This document shows, piece by piece, positions 1 through 6,587 of a stretch of DNA of 6,597 nucleotides. Below the pieces are notes generated by a model that had not been told where the DNA came from, searched no databases, and was given only the letters and a program-made list of their open reading frames with translations. Both the position numbers and the translations under genes were made by a program. The first letter of the stretch is position 1. The number at the start of each line of letters is the position of its first letter. Source of the DNA: an uncultured Collinsella sp. (GTDB lineage: Bacteria > Actinomycetota > Coriobacteriia > Coriobacteriales > Coriobacteriaceae); contig CAAEBN010000038.1 in NCBI GenBank assembly GCA_900754075.1, positions 1 to 6,597 on the forward strand, given 5' to 3'.

Positions 1-971
1 CAGTGACCCGGTGCGACCTCCTTAAACTCGGGAAGCTTCTCAGAGCAGATACCCTGCGCGATCGGGCAACGGGTGTGGAAACGGCAACCGGTCGGCGGAT
101 CCAGCGGTGACGGCGGATCGCCGGCAAGGATGATGCGCTTACGGGTCTTCTGGATATCCGGATCGGGAACCGGCACAGCAGACAACAGCGACTGCGTGTA
201 CGGATGATGAGGCTCGCTATAGAGCGTCTTCCAGTCCGAAACCTCGACCATCTTGCCCAGATACATAACGGCAACGCGATCGGAGATGTGCTGCACGACG
301 GAAAGGTCGTGGGCGATAAACAGATACGCGGTACCGAACTTGTCCTGCAGTTCCTTGAGCAAGTTCAAAACCTGGGCCTGAATGGACACATCCAGAGCGG
401 AAACCGGCTCGTCGCAGATAATCAGCTTGGGCTTCAGCGCAAAAGCGCGGGCAATGCCGACACGCTGACGCTGGCCGCCCGAGAACTCATGCGGATAGCG
501 GTTGATGTGCTCGGGGTTGAGTCCGACGACGTCGAGAAGCTCGCGAACACGCTCGATGCGCTCCTCCTTGGTACCCACGCCGTGAATGGTCATGGGCTCG
601 GAAACGATCTCGCCGATGGTCATACGAGGATTCAGCGAAGCATAGGGATCCTGGAAGATGAACTGCATCTCGCGACGCATGTCCTTGATCTCATGCTTGC
701 TCATCTCGGCAACGTCTTTGCCCTGGAAGAACACCTTACCGGCAGTCGGCTTGGTCAGACGCATGATGGTGCGGCCCGTCGTGGACTTGCCGCAACCAGA
801 CTCGCCAACCAGACCAAAGGTCTCGCCAGGATAAATCTCAAAAGAGATGTCATTTACAGCAGAGACGACGCGCTTGGAAAAACGCTTGGCGAACATGCCG
901 GACTCTGCGGGGAACTCCTTGGAAAGGTGCTCGACCTTCAGCAGCGGAGTACGCTCGTTATTGTCTGCCAT
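1..971 (-). CDS. oppF: Oligopeptide/dipeptide ABC transporter ATPase, OppF/DppF type (3' end cut by window edge)
   Basis: This is the second ATPase of the peptide importer; it hydrolyses ATP at the inner face of the membrane together with OppD. The frame is open from an ATG at 971 to the window edge, giving 323 codons plus two bases; relatives are usually about 320-340 residues, so only a short tail is missing. Visible motifs are Walker A GESGCGKST at residues 56-64, Q-loop Q107 in FQDPYASLNP, signature FSGGQRQR at 163-170, Walker B LIICDEP ending at P189, D-loop SALD at 191-194 and switch histidine H221. The C-terminal oligopeptide-transporter extension begins with the HPYTQSLLSAVP motif near 256 and has cysteines C296, C302 and C309; a fourth is expected just outside the window. 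The start is supported by AAGGGAGG at 989-982. The ATG follows the oppD TAA with no spacer, so translation is probably coupled. Whether Opp, Dpp or App is the right name cannot be decided from sequence. Confidence 0.96.
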   Translation of the reverse strand, partial: MADNNERTPLLKVEHLSKEFPAESGMFAKRFSKRVVSAVNDISFEIYPGETFGLVGESGCGKSTTGRTIMRLTKPTAGKVFFQGKDVAEMSKHEIKDMRREMQFIFQDPYASLNPRMTIGEIVSEPMTIHGVGTKEERIERVRELLDVVGLNPEHINRYPHEFSGGQRQRVGIARAFALKPKLIICDEPVSALDVSIQAQVLNLLKELQDKFGTAYLFIAHDLSVVQHISDRVAVMYLGKMVEVSDWKTLYSEPHHPYTQSLLSAVPVPDPDIQKTRKRIILAGDPPSPLDPPTGCRFHTRCPIAQGICSEKLPEFKEVAPGH

Positions 972-2063
972 TTACGCCTCGCCTCCCTTCTTGGAATCCT
1001 TGCGCGTACGGGACGTATCAGGAGCGTTCTTGAGGAACTCGGGGTCACCGGAATAATGGCACGCAGAATAGTGGCCGGACTCGGTGACAACGCGCTCGGG
1101 GCGCTGCTTGCGGCACTTTTCGGTCGCATAGGGGCAACGAGGCGAGAACACGCAGCCCTCGGGCAGGTTCATGAGCGAAGGCGGGTTACCGTGAATCGGC
1201 GTAAGCGGCTTCTTCTCATCGATGGCCTGCTCCGGGATGGAGCGGATAAGGCCCCAGGTGTAGGGGTGACGGCTCTCGTAGAAGATTTCCTCAGCAGTAC
1301 CGAACTCGACGGGACGGCCGGCATACATAACCATGATCTTGTCGGCCATATCGGCAACAACACCCAGGTCATGGGTAATCATGATGATGGCGTTGCCGTT
1401 CTTCTCCTGCATTTCCTGCATAAGCTCAATAATCTGAGCCTGGATGGTAACGTCCAGAGCAGTCGTGGGCTCGTCGGCAATCAGAATATCGGGATCGCAG
1501 GCAAGAGCCATGGCAATCATGACGCGCTGACGCATACCGCCAGAGAACTGGTGCGGATACTCATTGACGCGCTTCTCGGGCTCGGGTATACCAACGAGGT
1601 CCAAAAGCTCGGTGGCACGCTTGAGCGCCTCCTGCTTGGAGTAGCCACGGTGCAGACGAAGGCCCTCGCCCACCTGCTTGCCGATCTTATAGACCGGGTT
1701 CAAGGAGGTCATAGGATCCTGGAAGATCATCGCGATATCGTTGCCGCGAATGTGCTGCATCTCTTCCTCGGTCATCTCGAGGATGGAGCGGCCGCGATAG
1801 CGAACGTCACCGCCCTCGATCTTTCCCGGAGGCATCGAGATAAGGCCCATGATGGTCATGGCGGTCACGGACTTACCGGAGCCGGATTCACCGACGACTC
1901 CCAGGGTCTCGCCACGATCGAGCGTGTAGGAGACACCGTCGACAGCGCGAACGACGCCATCCTCGGTGTGGAAATACATCTTAAGGTCGTCGACCTCGAG
2001 CAGATGCTGGCCCTCGGGAACCGGCTGGTCCTTCAGGTCCACATAGTTCTTGTTCTTCTTCAT
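972..2063 (-). CDS. oppD: Oligopeptide/dipeptide ABC transporter ATPase, OppD/DppD type
   Basis: This is the first ATPase of the importer, 363 residues, somewhat longer than the usual 320-340 because of a charged C-terminal tail. Motifs in order are Walker A GESGSGKS at 58-65, Q-loop Q115 in FQDPMTSLNP, signature FSGGMRQR at 173-180, Walker B ILIADEP at 193-199 with catalytic E198, D-loop TALD at 201-204 and switch histidine H231. The family C-terminal domain follows: HPYTWGLIRSIP from 266, then GCVFSPRCPYATEKC. Cysteines C304, C310, C317 and C335 form the four-cysteine set that binds a [4Fe-4S] cluster in some characterised relatives. M-R in the signature (FSGGMRQR) is typical of OppD, while OppF has Q-R. 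The start at 2063 lies two bases after the oppC stop, with AAGGA at 2077-2073 inside the end of oppC, indicating translational coupling. The last 25 or so residues are lysine-, arginine- and serine-rich and look unstructured. Confidence 0.97.
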   Translation of the reverse strand: MKKNKNYVDLKDQPVPEGQHLLEVDDLKMYFHTEDGVVRAVDGVSYTLDRGETLGVVGESGSGKSVTAMTIMGLISMPPGKIEGGDVRYRGRSILEMTEEEMQHIRGNDIAMIFQDPMTSLNPVYKIGKQVGEGLRLHRGYSKQEALKRATELLDLVGIPEPEKRVNEYPHQFSGGMRQRVMIAMALACDPDILIADEPTTALDVTIQAQIIELMQEMQEKNGNAIIMITHDLGVVADMADKIMVMYAGRPVEFGTAEEIFYESRHPYTWGLIRSIPEQAIDEKKPLTPIHGNPPSLMNLPEGCVFSPRCPYATEKCRKQRPERVVTESGHYSACHYSGDPEFLKNAPDTSRTRKDSKKGGEA

Positions 2064-2065
2064 CC

Positions 2066-3001
2066 TTATGCGTCCTTCATCTTGACGTCGAGGGCGTCGC
2101 GCAGACCGTCACCCAGCAGGGTGAAGGCGAGTACCGTCGAGAGAATTGCCAGACCGGGCATGATCATCATCCAGGGAGCAGTCAGAAGATACTGCTGACC
2201 GTCCTGAATCATGGAGCCCCACGAAGGCGTAGGCGGAATAACGCCCATGCCGAGGAAGGACAAAGCGGACTCGGTCAGAATGGCGCCACCAATGTTCATG
2301 GTCGCGTAGACCACGATGGAGGCGACGGAGTTCGGGAAGATGTGACGCACGACGATACGAGCATCAGATGCACCCATCGCGCGCGCAGCGTCTACATAGT
2401 CGTTTTCCTTGACCGTCAAGATTGCAGAGCGGAAGACGCGCGCAATCGAAGGCCATCCGAGAATGCCGATGGCGATAAAGACGTTCTGAAGACCACGGCC
2501 GATAACGGCGATCATGGCGACGACGAACAGCACGTACGGGAAGGCCAGGAAGATATCCGCACAGCGCATGATGATCGTGTCCCAGATGCCGCCGTAGAAA
2601 CCGGCCAGGGCGCCCATGACCAGACCGATCAACGTGGAGATGGCGGTGGCCATAATGCCGACGGACAGCGAAACGCGTGCACCGTAGATAACGCGGACGA
2701 GAATGTCGCGACCAAGGGCATCGGTGCCAAACGGGTGCTCGGCACACGGAGCCAGCAACGACGTCTCGGCCATGGTGGTCGAGTCGGAAGCCGTCGGCGA
2801 ACCGAGCCAGGGCTTAGCCCACAGATCCGCGGTCAGGGCAACCACAACGACGATGATGATCCAGCAGACACCGATGACGGCGAGCTTGTTCTTGCGAAGA
2901 CGCTTAAAAGCGTCGCCCCACAGCGTGCGGGACTTGGCGGGAGCAGATGCGGCCTTGGTGGCGGTAGCCTGCTCCTGAGACTGAGAATCAGTTTCCTGCA
3001 T
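2066..3001 (-). CDS. oppC: Peptide ABC transporter permease, OppC/DppC type
   Basis: This is one of the two channel-forming membrane subunits, 311 residues, within the normal range for the family. An Ala/Gln/Ser-rich cytoplasmic tail (1-27) and the basic stretch RLRKNKL precede the first membrane segment at about 38-58, the OppC N-terminal domain arrangement. An outside loop ends in the family motif HPFGTDALGRDILVRVIYGAR (89-109). About five more membrane segments follow, near 112-135, 148-168, 172-190, 226-250 and 275-297. The cytoplasmic EAA loop that contacts the ATPase is DYVDAARAMGAS from 201. The C-terminus GDGLRDALDVKMKD is typical. The start at 3001 is supported by GGGAGG at 3015-3010; that site touches the oppB stop codon (3018-3016), so oppB and oppC are probably translationally coupled. 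It pairs with OppB to make an asymmetric pore. Confidence 0.97.
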   Translation of the reverse strand: MQETDSQSQEQATATKAASAPAKSRTLWGDAFKRLRKNKLAVIGVCWIIIVVVVALTADLWAKPWLGSPTASDSTTMAETSLLAPCAEHPFGTDALGRDILVRVIYGARVSLSVGIMATAISTLIGLVMGALAGFYGGIWDTIIMRCADIFLAFPYVLFVVAMIAVIGRGLQNVFIAIGILGWPSIARVFRSAILTVKENDYVDAARAMGASDARIVVRHIFPNSVASIVVYATMNIGGAILTESALSFLGMGVIPPTPSWGSMIQDGQQYLLTAPWMMIMPGLAILSTVLAFTLLGDGLRDALDVKMKDA

Positions 3002-3015
3002 GAGACGTACCTCCC

Positions 3016-4053
3016 TTAGGCCTTATCCGACGGACCGCCAAGGCGGATGCGCGGGTCGAGGAATGCATAGCTAATGTCGACGAGCAGGTTAATCACCATG
3101 ACGACGACGACGATGAGCGTAACGCCGCCCATAACGATGGGCCAGTCGCGCATGCTAATGGCGCGATAGACCTCATAGCCAATGCCGGGCCAGTTGAAGA
3201 CCGTCTCGGTCAGGATGGCACCCGAAAGCATGCCACCAAAGTCGACACCAATATAGGTAACGACGGGGATGAGTGCATTCTTAAGCGCATGCTTGATGAT
3301 GATAGCGCGATTGGAGAGACCCTTGGCCTTTGCCGTACGAATGTAATCCTGGTTCATGACGTCAAGCAGCTGCGAGCGCATAATGCGAGCAGCATAAGCG
3401 GTCGAAACCGAAGCCAGCGTAATGGTCGGGAGCACATAGTGCATCCAATCCTGATACTGAGAGCTGGAACCGCCGGCACCCGAGATCGGCATGGAGAATG
3501 CACCGCCCGTGGCGTCCTTGAGAATGACGCCAAAGAACAGTTGCAGCAACATACCGAGCCAGAAGGCCGGTACGGCAACGAGGATCGACGTGGTGAGCGT
3601 TACCAAAATATCCCAGAAGGAATAACGCTTTACCGCCGAAATGATACCCGCACCGATACCCATGATTGCCTCGAGCACGATGGCGCACGCGGCAAGTTTG
3701 ACCGTATACGGATACTTCTGGGCAAAGATTTCCGTAACCGGCAGTTTGCGCTGATACGAATTGCCCAGATCGCCATGAAGCAGGCCGTTCATGTAATACA
3801 AGTAACGGTCCACGAGCGACGTTTGAACGGGGTCGCCGTTCTCGTCAAGGATCGCGTTGCCGTCCTCGTCCGACTGGACCAGGTGATAGCGAACGCGAAG
3901 CTGAAGCTCCACCTCGGGGGACAGAGCCTTGTCTCCACCGATCAGCTTGATCGGATCTCCCGGCACGATATTCTGGAGGGCGAACAGAATCAGCGTAACG
4001 CCCAAAAATACCGGGATGAACTGAAGCACACGTTTAACGATGTACTTACCCAT
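3016..4053 (-). CDS. oppB: Peptide ABC transporter permease, OppB/DppB type
   Basis: This is the other channel-forming subunit, 345 residues, slightly longer than typical members. The N-terminus MGKYIVKRVLQFIPVFLGVT leads straight into the first membrane segment (about 9-29), followed by the family motif PGDPI at 31-35 and a large outside loop with LLHGDLGNSY at 91-100. Further membrane segments lie near 115-138, 148-177, 205-225, 262-285 and 306-330. The EAA loop is DYIRTAKAKGLSNRA from 236, and TETVFNWPGIGYE (282-294) and DPRIRLGG (333-340) are also family hallmarks. An unusual acidic insertion in the outside loop, residues 62-77, has two imperfect eight-residue units (DEDGNAIL, DENGDPVQ). 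The start at 4053 has GGGGAG at 4063-4058. It is separated from oppA by 156 bp containing a hairpin, whereas oppC follows after only 14 bp. Confidence 0.97.
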   Translation of the reverse strand: MGKYIVKRVLQFIPVFLGVTLILFALQNIVPGDPIKLIGGDKALSPEVELQLRVRYHLVQSDEDGNAILDENGDPVQTSLVDRYLYYMNGLLHGDLGNSYQRKLPVTEIFAQKYPYTVKLAACAIVLEAIMGIGAGIISAVKRYSFWDILVTLTTSILVAVPAFWLGMLLQLFFGVILKDATGGAFSMPISGAGGSSSQYQDWMHYVLPTITLASVSTAYAARIMRSQLLDVMNQDYIRTAKAKGLSNRAIIIKHALKNALIPVVTYIGVDFGGMLSGAILTETVFNWPGIGYEVYRAISMRDWPIVMGGVTLIVVVVMVINLLVDISYAFLDPRIRLGGPSDKA

Positions 4054-4083
4054 ACCACTCCCCTATCTAGGGATTAACCTAAA

Positions 4084-4113
4084 TGGGATGCCGATCGCCA
4101 GACCGGCATCCCA
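4084..4113 (-). promoter_or_regulatory. Perfect 10-bp hairpin between oppA and oppB (attenuator or mRNA 3'-end stabiliser)
   Basis: TGGGATGCCG at 4084-4093 is exactly complementary to CGGCATCCCA at 4104-4113, with a 10-base loop. In the direction of transcription the stem is followed only by ATTTAGGTTAAT, a weak U-tract, so full termination is unlikely. The position, about 100 bases past the oppA stop and 30 bases before oppB, fits an element that partly terminates transcription or protects the oppA transcript from 3' decay. Either would raise binding-protein output relative to the membrane complex. This is inference from position and structure. Confidence 0.6.
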
Positions 4114-4209
4114 AAATTACCATCAGCCAGTTTACCCCAGGTTAGGGAGAACTGTATGTTTCCCATGAGGTCTACGTAAATACTTGACCCTCACGGAAGC
4201 TGCAAACTC
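4114..4209 (-). other. oppA 3' untranslated region, no gene seen
   Basis: There is no plausible coding frame or convincing promoter here. A weaker imperfect stem is present: TGAGGTC at 4166-4172 can pair with GACCCTCA at 4186-4193 if one C is bulged. Together with the hairpin at 4084-4113 this makes the oppA-oppB spacer look structured as RNA. Confidence 0.4.
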
Positions 4210-5886
4210 TTAGGCGAGCTCAGCGGTACCCAGATCGGCATGCTTCTGCGGATCGACATAGAGGTGCTTGATGCGATCGGAGCCGACGATGGTGTGCGTG
4301 TAGAACATCACCGGGATGACCGGGCAGTCGGCAGCGACCATTGCGTCGGCCTCCTGCATCTTAGCGACGCGCTCCTCGTCGTCAACAATAGTACGAGCCT
4401 CGTCGACCTTGGCGTCGAACTCGGGATTGTTGTAACCGGAGCGGTTGTCGCCACCGAGGGAGTCGGAGTGAAACAGCGGATACAGGAAGTTGTCCATGAT
4501 CGGGTAGTCGGCAATCCAACCCAGACGACCGAACTGATAGTTAAAGTTCTGATACTGCTCGAGCAGGGCAGACCACTCAGGGGTATCGGAGACAGCGGTA
4601 ACGCCAACCTTGGCGAGGTCGCCGATGATGGACTCCATGATCTCCTTGTGACCGCCGTCCTGGTTGTAGGAAAGGGTCACGCTAATGCCACGATCCCCGT
4701 TAGCGCCAGCGGGAGCAACCTTGTCGAGGTACTCGTTAGCCTTGTCGACATCGTAGGCGCAGAACTCCCATGCGCCCTCCTTGTAGCCATCGATGCCCGG
4801 AGGAACAATGCCGTCGGCAGGGGTACGGGTACCCTTGAAGATGGTCTTGCAGATGGCCTCACGGTTGATGGCCAGGGAGATGCCCCTACGCAGGTCGGCG
4901 TTGTTGAACGGCTCGGCCGTGGTGTTGCAGGTCAGATAGTACGTGGAAGGCTCGGCGCCGAGCAGCATGCGCTCGCCGTCACCCATGGTGTAGCCGTCCT
5001 TAGACACGCCGCGATCCTTCTTGGCGGCATCGATCTGAGCAACGGGAACGTCGCAGACATCGAGGTTACCGGCCTGGAACTCCTTGTAAGCAGTCTCCAT
5101 GTCCTTGATGACCTGGAAGTGGATGCCATCGATCTTGGCCTTGTCGCCATAGTAATCGTCGAACTTCTTGAGGTTGATCTCCTGACCATCCTCCCACTTG
5201 CCGTCCATCATGAACGGGCCGTTACCGACCGGTGCAAGATAGAAGCTCTTGACATCGGACTCGGCGCACTCGGGAACCGGGGCCAGAGCCGGGTGAGAGG
5301 CGACGAAGGGGAAGTCGGCGTAAGCGGAAGACAGCTTGACGACGAGAGTCTCATCGTCGGGGCAAGTAACACCGCTGAGCTCGGTAGCGTTACCGGCAAG
5401 CAGGTCGTCATAGCCCTCGACCATGGAAAGGTGATAAGAGACCTCGGAGGGGCCGTACTCGGTAGCGATAGCCGACTTGGTGTTGACCAGACGCTCCCAA
5501 CCGAGCTTGAAGGACTTGGAGGTAACGTCGTCACCGTTGTGGAACTTGGCCTTCTTGATCTTGAAGGTGAACTCGGTGGCGTCGTCGTTGGCCTCAAAGG
5601 ACTCGCAAGCCAGCGGAACGATCTCGCCCTTCTCGGCGTCATAAGAGGTCAGGGCGTCAAAGAGCTGGTACTCGACCTGAGTGCCCTGGTCCTCCTGGAC
5701 ATTGTAGGGGTCGATGCAGACCGGGTTGTTGATGTAGAAGTTCAGCGTCGAACCGGACTCAGAACCGGAAGCGTCGCCGCCCTTCTTGCCGCATGCGGCA
5801 AGAAAAGCCATGGAGCTCGCAGCGAGGGTGCCGCCAACAAAGGCGCGACGACCCATAACGGGCTGGTGGAACATAGAATCAGCCAT
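4210..5886 (-). CDS. oppA: Peptide ABC transporter substrate-binding lipoprotein (SBP family 5)
   Basis: This is the extracytoplasmic receptor of the importer, 558 residues from the ATG at 5886. That start is chosen over an in-frame ATG at 5934 because TAAGGAGGA lies just upstream (5899-5891) and because a normal signal sequence then begins near the N-terminus. The signal has twin arginines R13-R14 (GRRAFVGG), a hydrophobic stretch and lipobox LAAC, with C32 as the lipidated residue, so a Tat-type lipoprotein is likely. A Gly/Ser linker follows. The family 5 solute-binding domain covers about 70-480: QLFDALTSYD, FKIKKAKFHNGDDV (107-120), DLRRGISLAINREAI (331-345) and WIADYPIMDNFL from W457. 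D460 matches the aspartate which in E. coli OppA and DppA contacts the peptide amino end, if the W-x-x-D motif is aligned; this is inference. A terminal conserved block SGYNNPEFDAKVDEA starts at 483. Peptides are the likely ligand because of the oppBCDF neighbours, but family members can bind other compounds. Confidence 0.96.
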   Translation of the reverse strand: MADSMFHQPVMGRRAFVGGTLAASSMAFLAACGKKGGDASGSESGSTLNFYINNPVCIDPYNVQEDQGTQVEYQLFDALTSYDAEKGEIVPLACESFEANDDATEFTFKIKKAKFHNGDDVTSKSFKLGWERLVNTKSAIATEYGPSEVSYHLSMVEGYDDLLAGNATELSGVTCPDDETLVVKLSSAYADFPFVASHPALAPVPECAESDVKSFYLAPVGNGPFMMDGKWEDGQEINLKKFDDYYGDKAKIDGIHFQVIKDMETAYKEFQAGNLDVCDVPVAQIDAAKKDRGVSKDGYTMGDGERMLLGAEPSTYYLTCNTTAEPFNNADLRRGISLAINREAICKTIFKGTRTPADGIVPPGIDGYKEGAWEFCAYDVDKANEYLDKVAPAGANGDRGISVTLSYNQDGGHKEIMESIIGDLAKVGVTAVSDTPEWSALLEQYQNFNYQFGRLGWIADYPIMDNFLYPLFHSDSLGGDNRSGYNNPEFDAKVDEARTIVDDEERVAKMQEADAMVAADCPVIPVMFYTHTIVGSDRIKHLYVDPQKHADLGTAELA

Positions 5887-6123
5887 GCCATCCTCCTTAT
5901 GAGATAGGACAAAGAAATGTTCAGTCGGACACATGTCGAGACAATCCGATCCGAACCATCAAAACGCCGCCCGCCGCTATGGCTGGGTATGCACAACGGA
6001 CCAACGTTTCGCAATACAGTAGCGCATTTTATGCACGATTTGGGGCTAATTCCGGTCAACGGTCGAGAATTTCTTTAGTTGGGCGAAGTATGTGGGGATA
6101 TTTTGACTCTGTTACAAATGTGT
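5887..6123 (-). promoter_or_regulatory. oppA leader and probable promoter region
   Basis: The interval lies between the secG terminator and oppA and should carry the operon promoter. I see TTGACC at 6059-6054 (minus strand), close to a -35 consensus, and TAAAAT at 6031-6026, but the 22-base spacing is too long for a confident pair. No clean alternative was found. Nearer the gene, GTTCGGATCGGA (5956-5945) can fold onto TCCGACTGAAC (5929-5919) with a small internal loop, giving a leader hairpin that ends about 33 bases before the start codon. No convincing leader peptide was found. Confidence 0.4.
5891..5899 (-). promoter_or_regulatory. Strong ribosome binding site that sets the oppA start
   Basis: The minus strand reads TAAGGAGGA, a near-perfect complement to the 16S rRNA tail, four to five bases before the ATG at 5886. 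It favours 5886 over the upstream in-frame ATG at 5934, which has no comparable site and would add 16 residues ahead of an otherwise complete lipoprotein signal. Confidence 0.85.
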
Positions 6124-6158
6124 AAACAAAAAGGGTCCCGCACTTACGGAACCCTTTT
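6124..6158 (-). terminator. Intrinsic terminator after secG
   Basis: On the minus strand AAAAGGGT (6158-6151) pairs with ACCCTTTT (6136-6129). One A-C mismatch follows, then three more pairs and a six-base loop. The 3' side runs into TTTTTGTTT, a good U-tract for RNA polymerase release. It begins 22 bases after the secG stop. The A-rich 5' arm also gives a U-run on the plus strand, so the element could work in both directions. It separates secG from the opp operon. Confidence 0.88.
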
Positions 6159-6180
6159 CAAATATTTATGCGGCTCGTGC

Positions 6181-6435
6181 TTAGTAGCCGACGATGCCCT
6201 GCGGGAAGAAGAACATGCACAGGACGACGCACACGGCAAAAACGACGGCCATAATTACCGTCAGGCGATCGAGGTTCTGCTCCATGACGCCCGTGGCAGA
6301 GCTGGAGTTATACAGCGAGCTAGCGATCATATCCGAAACGCCGGTGCCCTTACCGGAATGCATCAGGACAAGAATCGTCAGCGCCACGGCAGAGACAGCC
6401 CAAACGACAAACAGAAGAATCTGGAACGGACCCAT
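6181..6435 (-). CDS. secG: Preprotein translocase subunit SecG
   Basis: This is a small membrane subunit of the SecYEG translocon that assists protein export; 84 residues is normal for SecG. There are two hydrophobic segments at about 4-26 and 58-78. Between them is the family loop LMHSGKGTGVSDM (23-35), followed by a Ser-rich link SSLYNSSSATGVMEQ and NLDRLTV leading into the second segment; this loop style resembles actinobacterial SecG. The ATG at 6435 is preceded by AAGGAG at 6448-6443. It is followed by its own terminator, so it is probably not co-transcribed with the opp genes. No clear promoter is visible just upstream, so it may be the last gene of a unit that begins outside the window. 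In many Gram-positive bacteria secG follows glycolytic genes, but none is visible here. Confidence 0.93.
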   Translation of the reverse strand: MGPFQILLFVVWAVSAVALTILVLMHSGKGTGVSDMIASSLYNSSSATGVMEQNLDRLTVIMAVVFAVCVVLCMFFFPQGIVGY

Positions 6436-6534
6436 AGATAAGCTCCTTAATAGAACAGTTTAAACTCCAGTACTGTACCACAATCCCCCGCTCTCCCCTA
6501 CCTGCCACTCAAGGACGGGGCCTTGATTATCAAC

Positions 6535-6546
6535 TTCATCCGAACA
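6535..6546 (+). repeat. Additional copy of the palindrome half-site
   Basis: TTCATCCGAACA differs by one base from the palindrome core TTCATCCGCACA at 6556-6567 and begins exactly 21 bases before it, two turns of B-DNA. The same-face spacing is what a cluster of protein binding sites would show, but a chance or decayed repeat copy is possible. Confidence 0.6.
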
Positions 6547-6547
6547 C

Positions 6548-6587
6548 TTCCCACATTCATCCGCACATGTGCGGATGAATGTGGGAA
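6548..6587. repeat. Perfect 40-bp palindrome
   Basis: Two exactly complementary 20-base arms meet at 6567/6568 with no spacer; the core half-site is TTCATCCGCACA (6556-6567) and its inverse TGTGCGGATGAA (6568-6579). Symmetry breaks at 6547 and 6588. Neither side is followed by a T-run, so it is not a standard intrinsic terminator. It could be a rho-independent-like barrier, an operator, or one copy of a dispersed palindromic repeat; the sequence alone does not decide. Confidence 0.9.

Noticed and set aside
204..2198. Long plus-strand open frame opposite oppC end, oppD and oppF
   Set aside because: It is codon-aligned antisense to genes with full ABC ATPase motifs, has no recognisable domain, and its openness is explained by rare TTA/CTA/TCA codons.
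4061..4072. Small inverted repeat CCCTATCTAGGG partly covering the oppB ribosome site
   Set aside because: Only four pairs can form around a four-base loop; this is too weak to claim as a regulatory switch.
4240..5907. Long plus-strand open frame opposite oppA
   Set aside because: It is in codon-aligned register with oppA, is a low-complexity Val/Leu/Gly/Asp-rich translation, and has no domain; it is a shadow of the binding-protein gene.
5887..5934. In-frame upstream start giving a 574-residue OppA
   Set aside because: It has no good ribosome site, while the ATG at 5886 has a near-perfect one; the extra 16 residues would also precede a complete lipoprotein signal.
5977..6027. 16-residue minus-strand leader peptide (MRYCIAKRWSVVHTQP) before oppA
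   Set aside because: It has no Shine-Dalgarno sequence before its ATG and no run of regulatory codons; very short frames like this arise by chance.
6026..6059. oppA promoter made of TTGACC and TAAAAT on the minus strand
   Set aside because: The two boxes are 22 bases apart, well outside the usual 16-18; they are mentioned only as candidates in the leader region.
6079..6463. Two plus-strand frames of 120 and 89 codons opposite secG
   Set aside because: They overlap a clear SecG on the other strand, and neither has a family signature or a good ribosome site.
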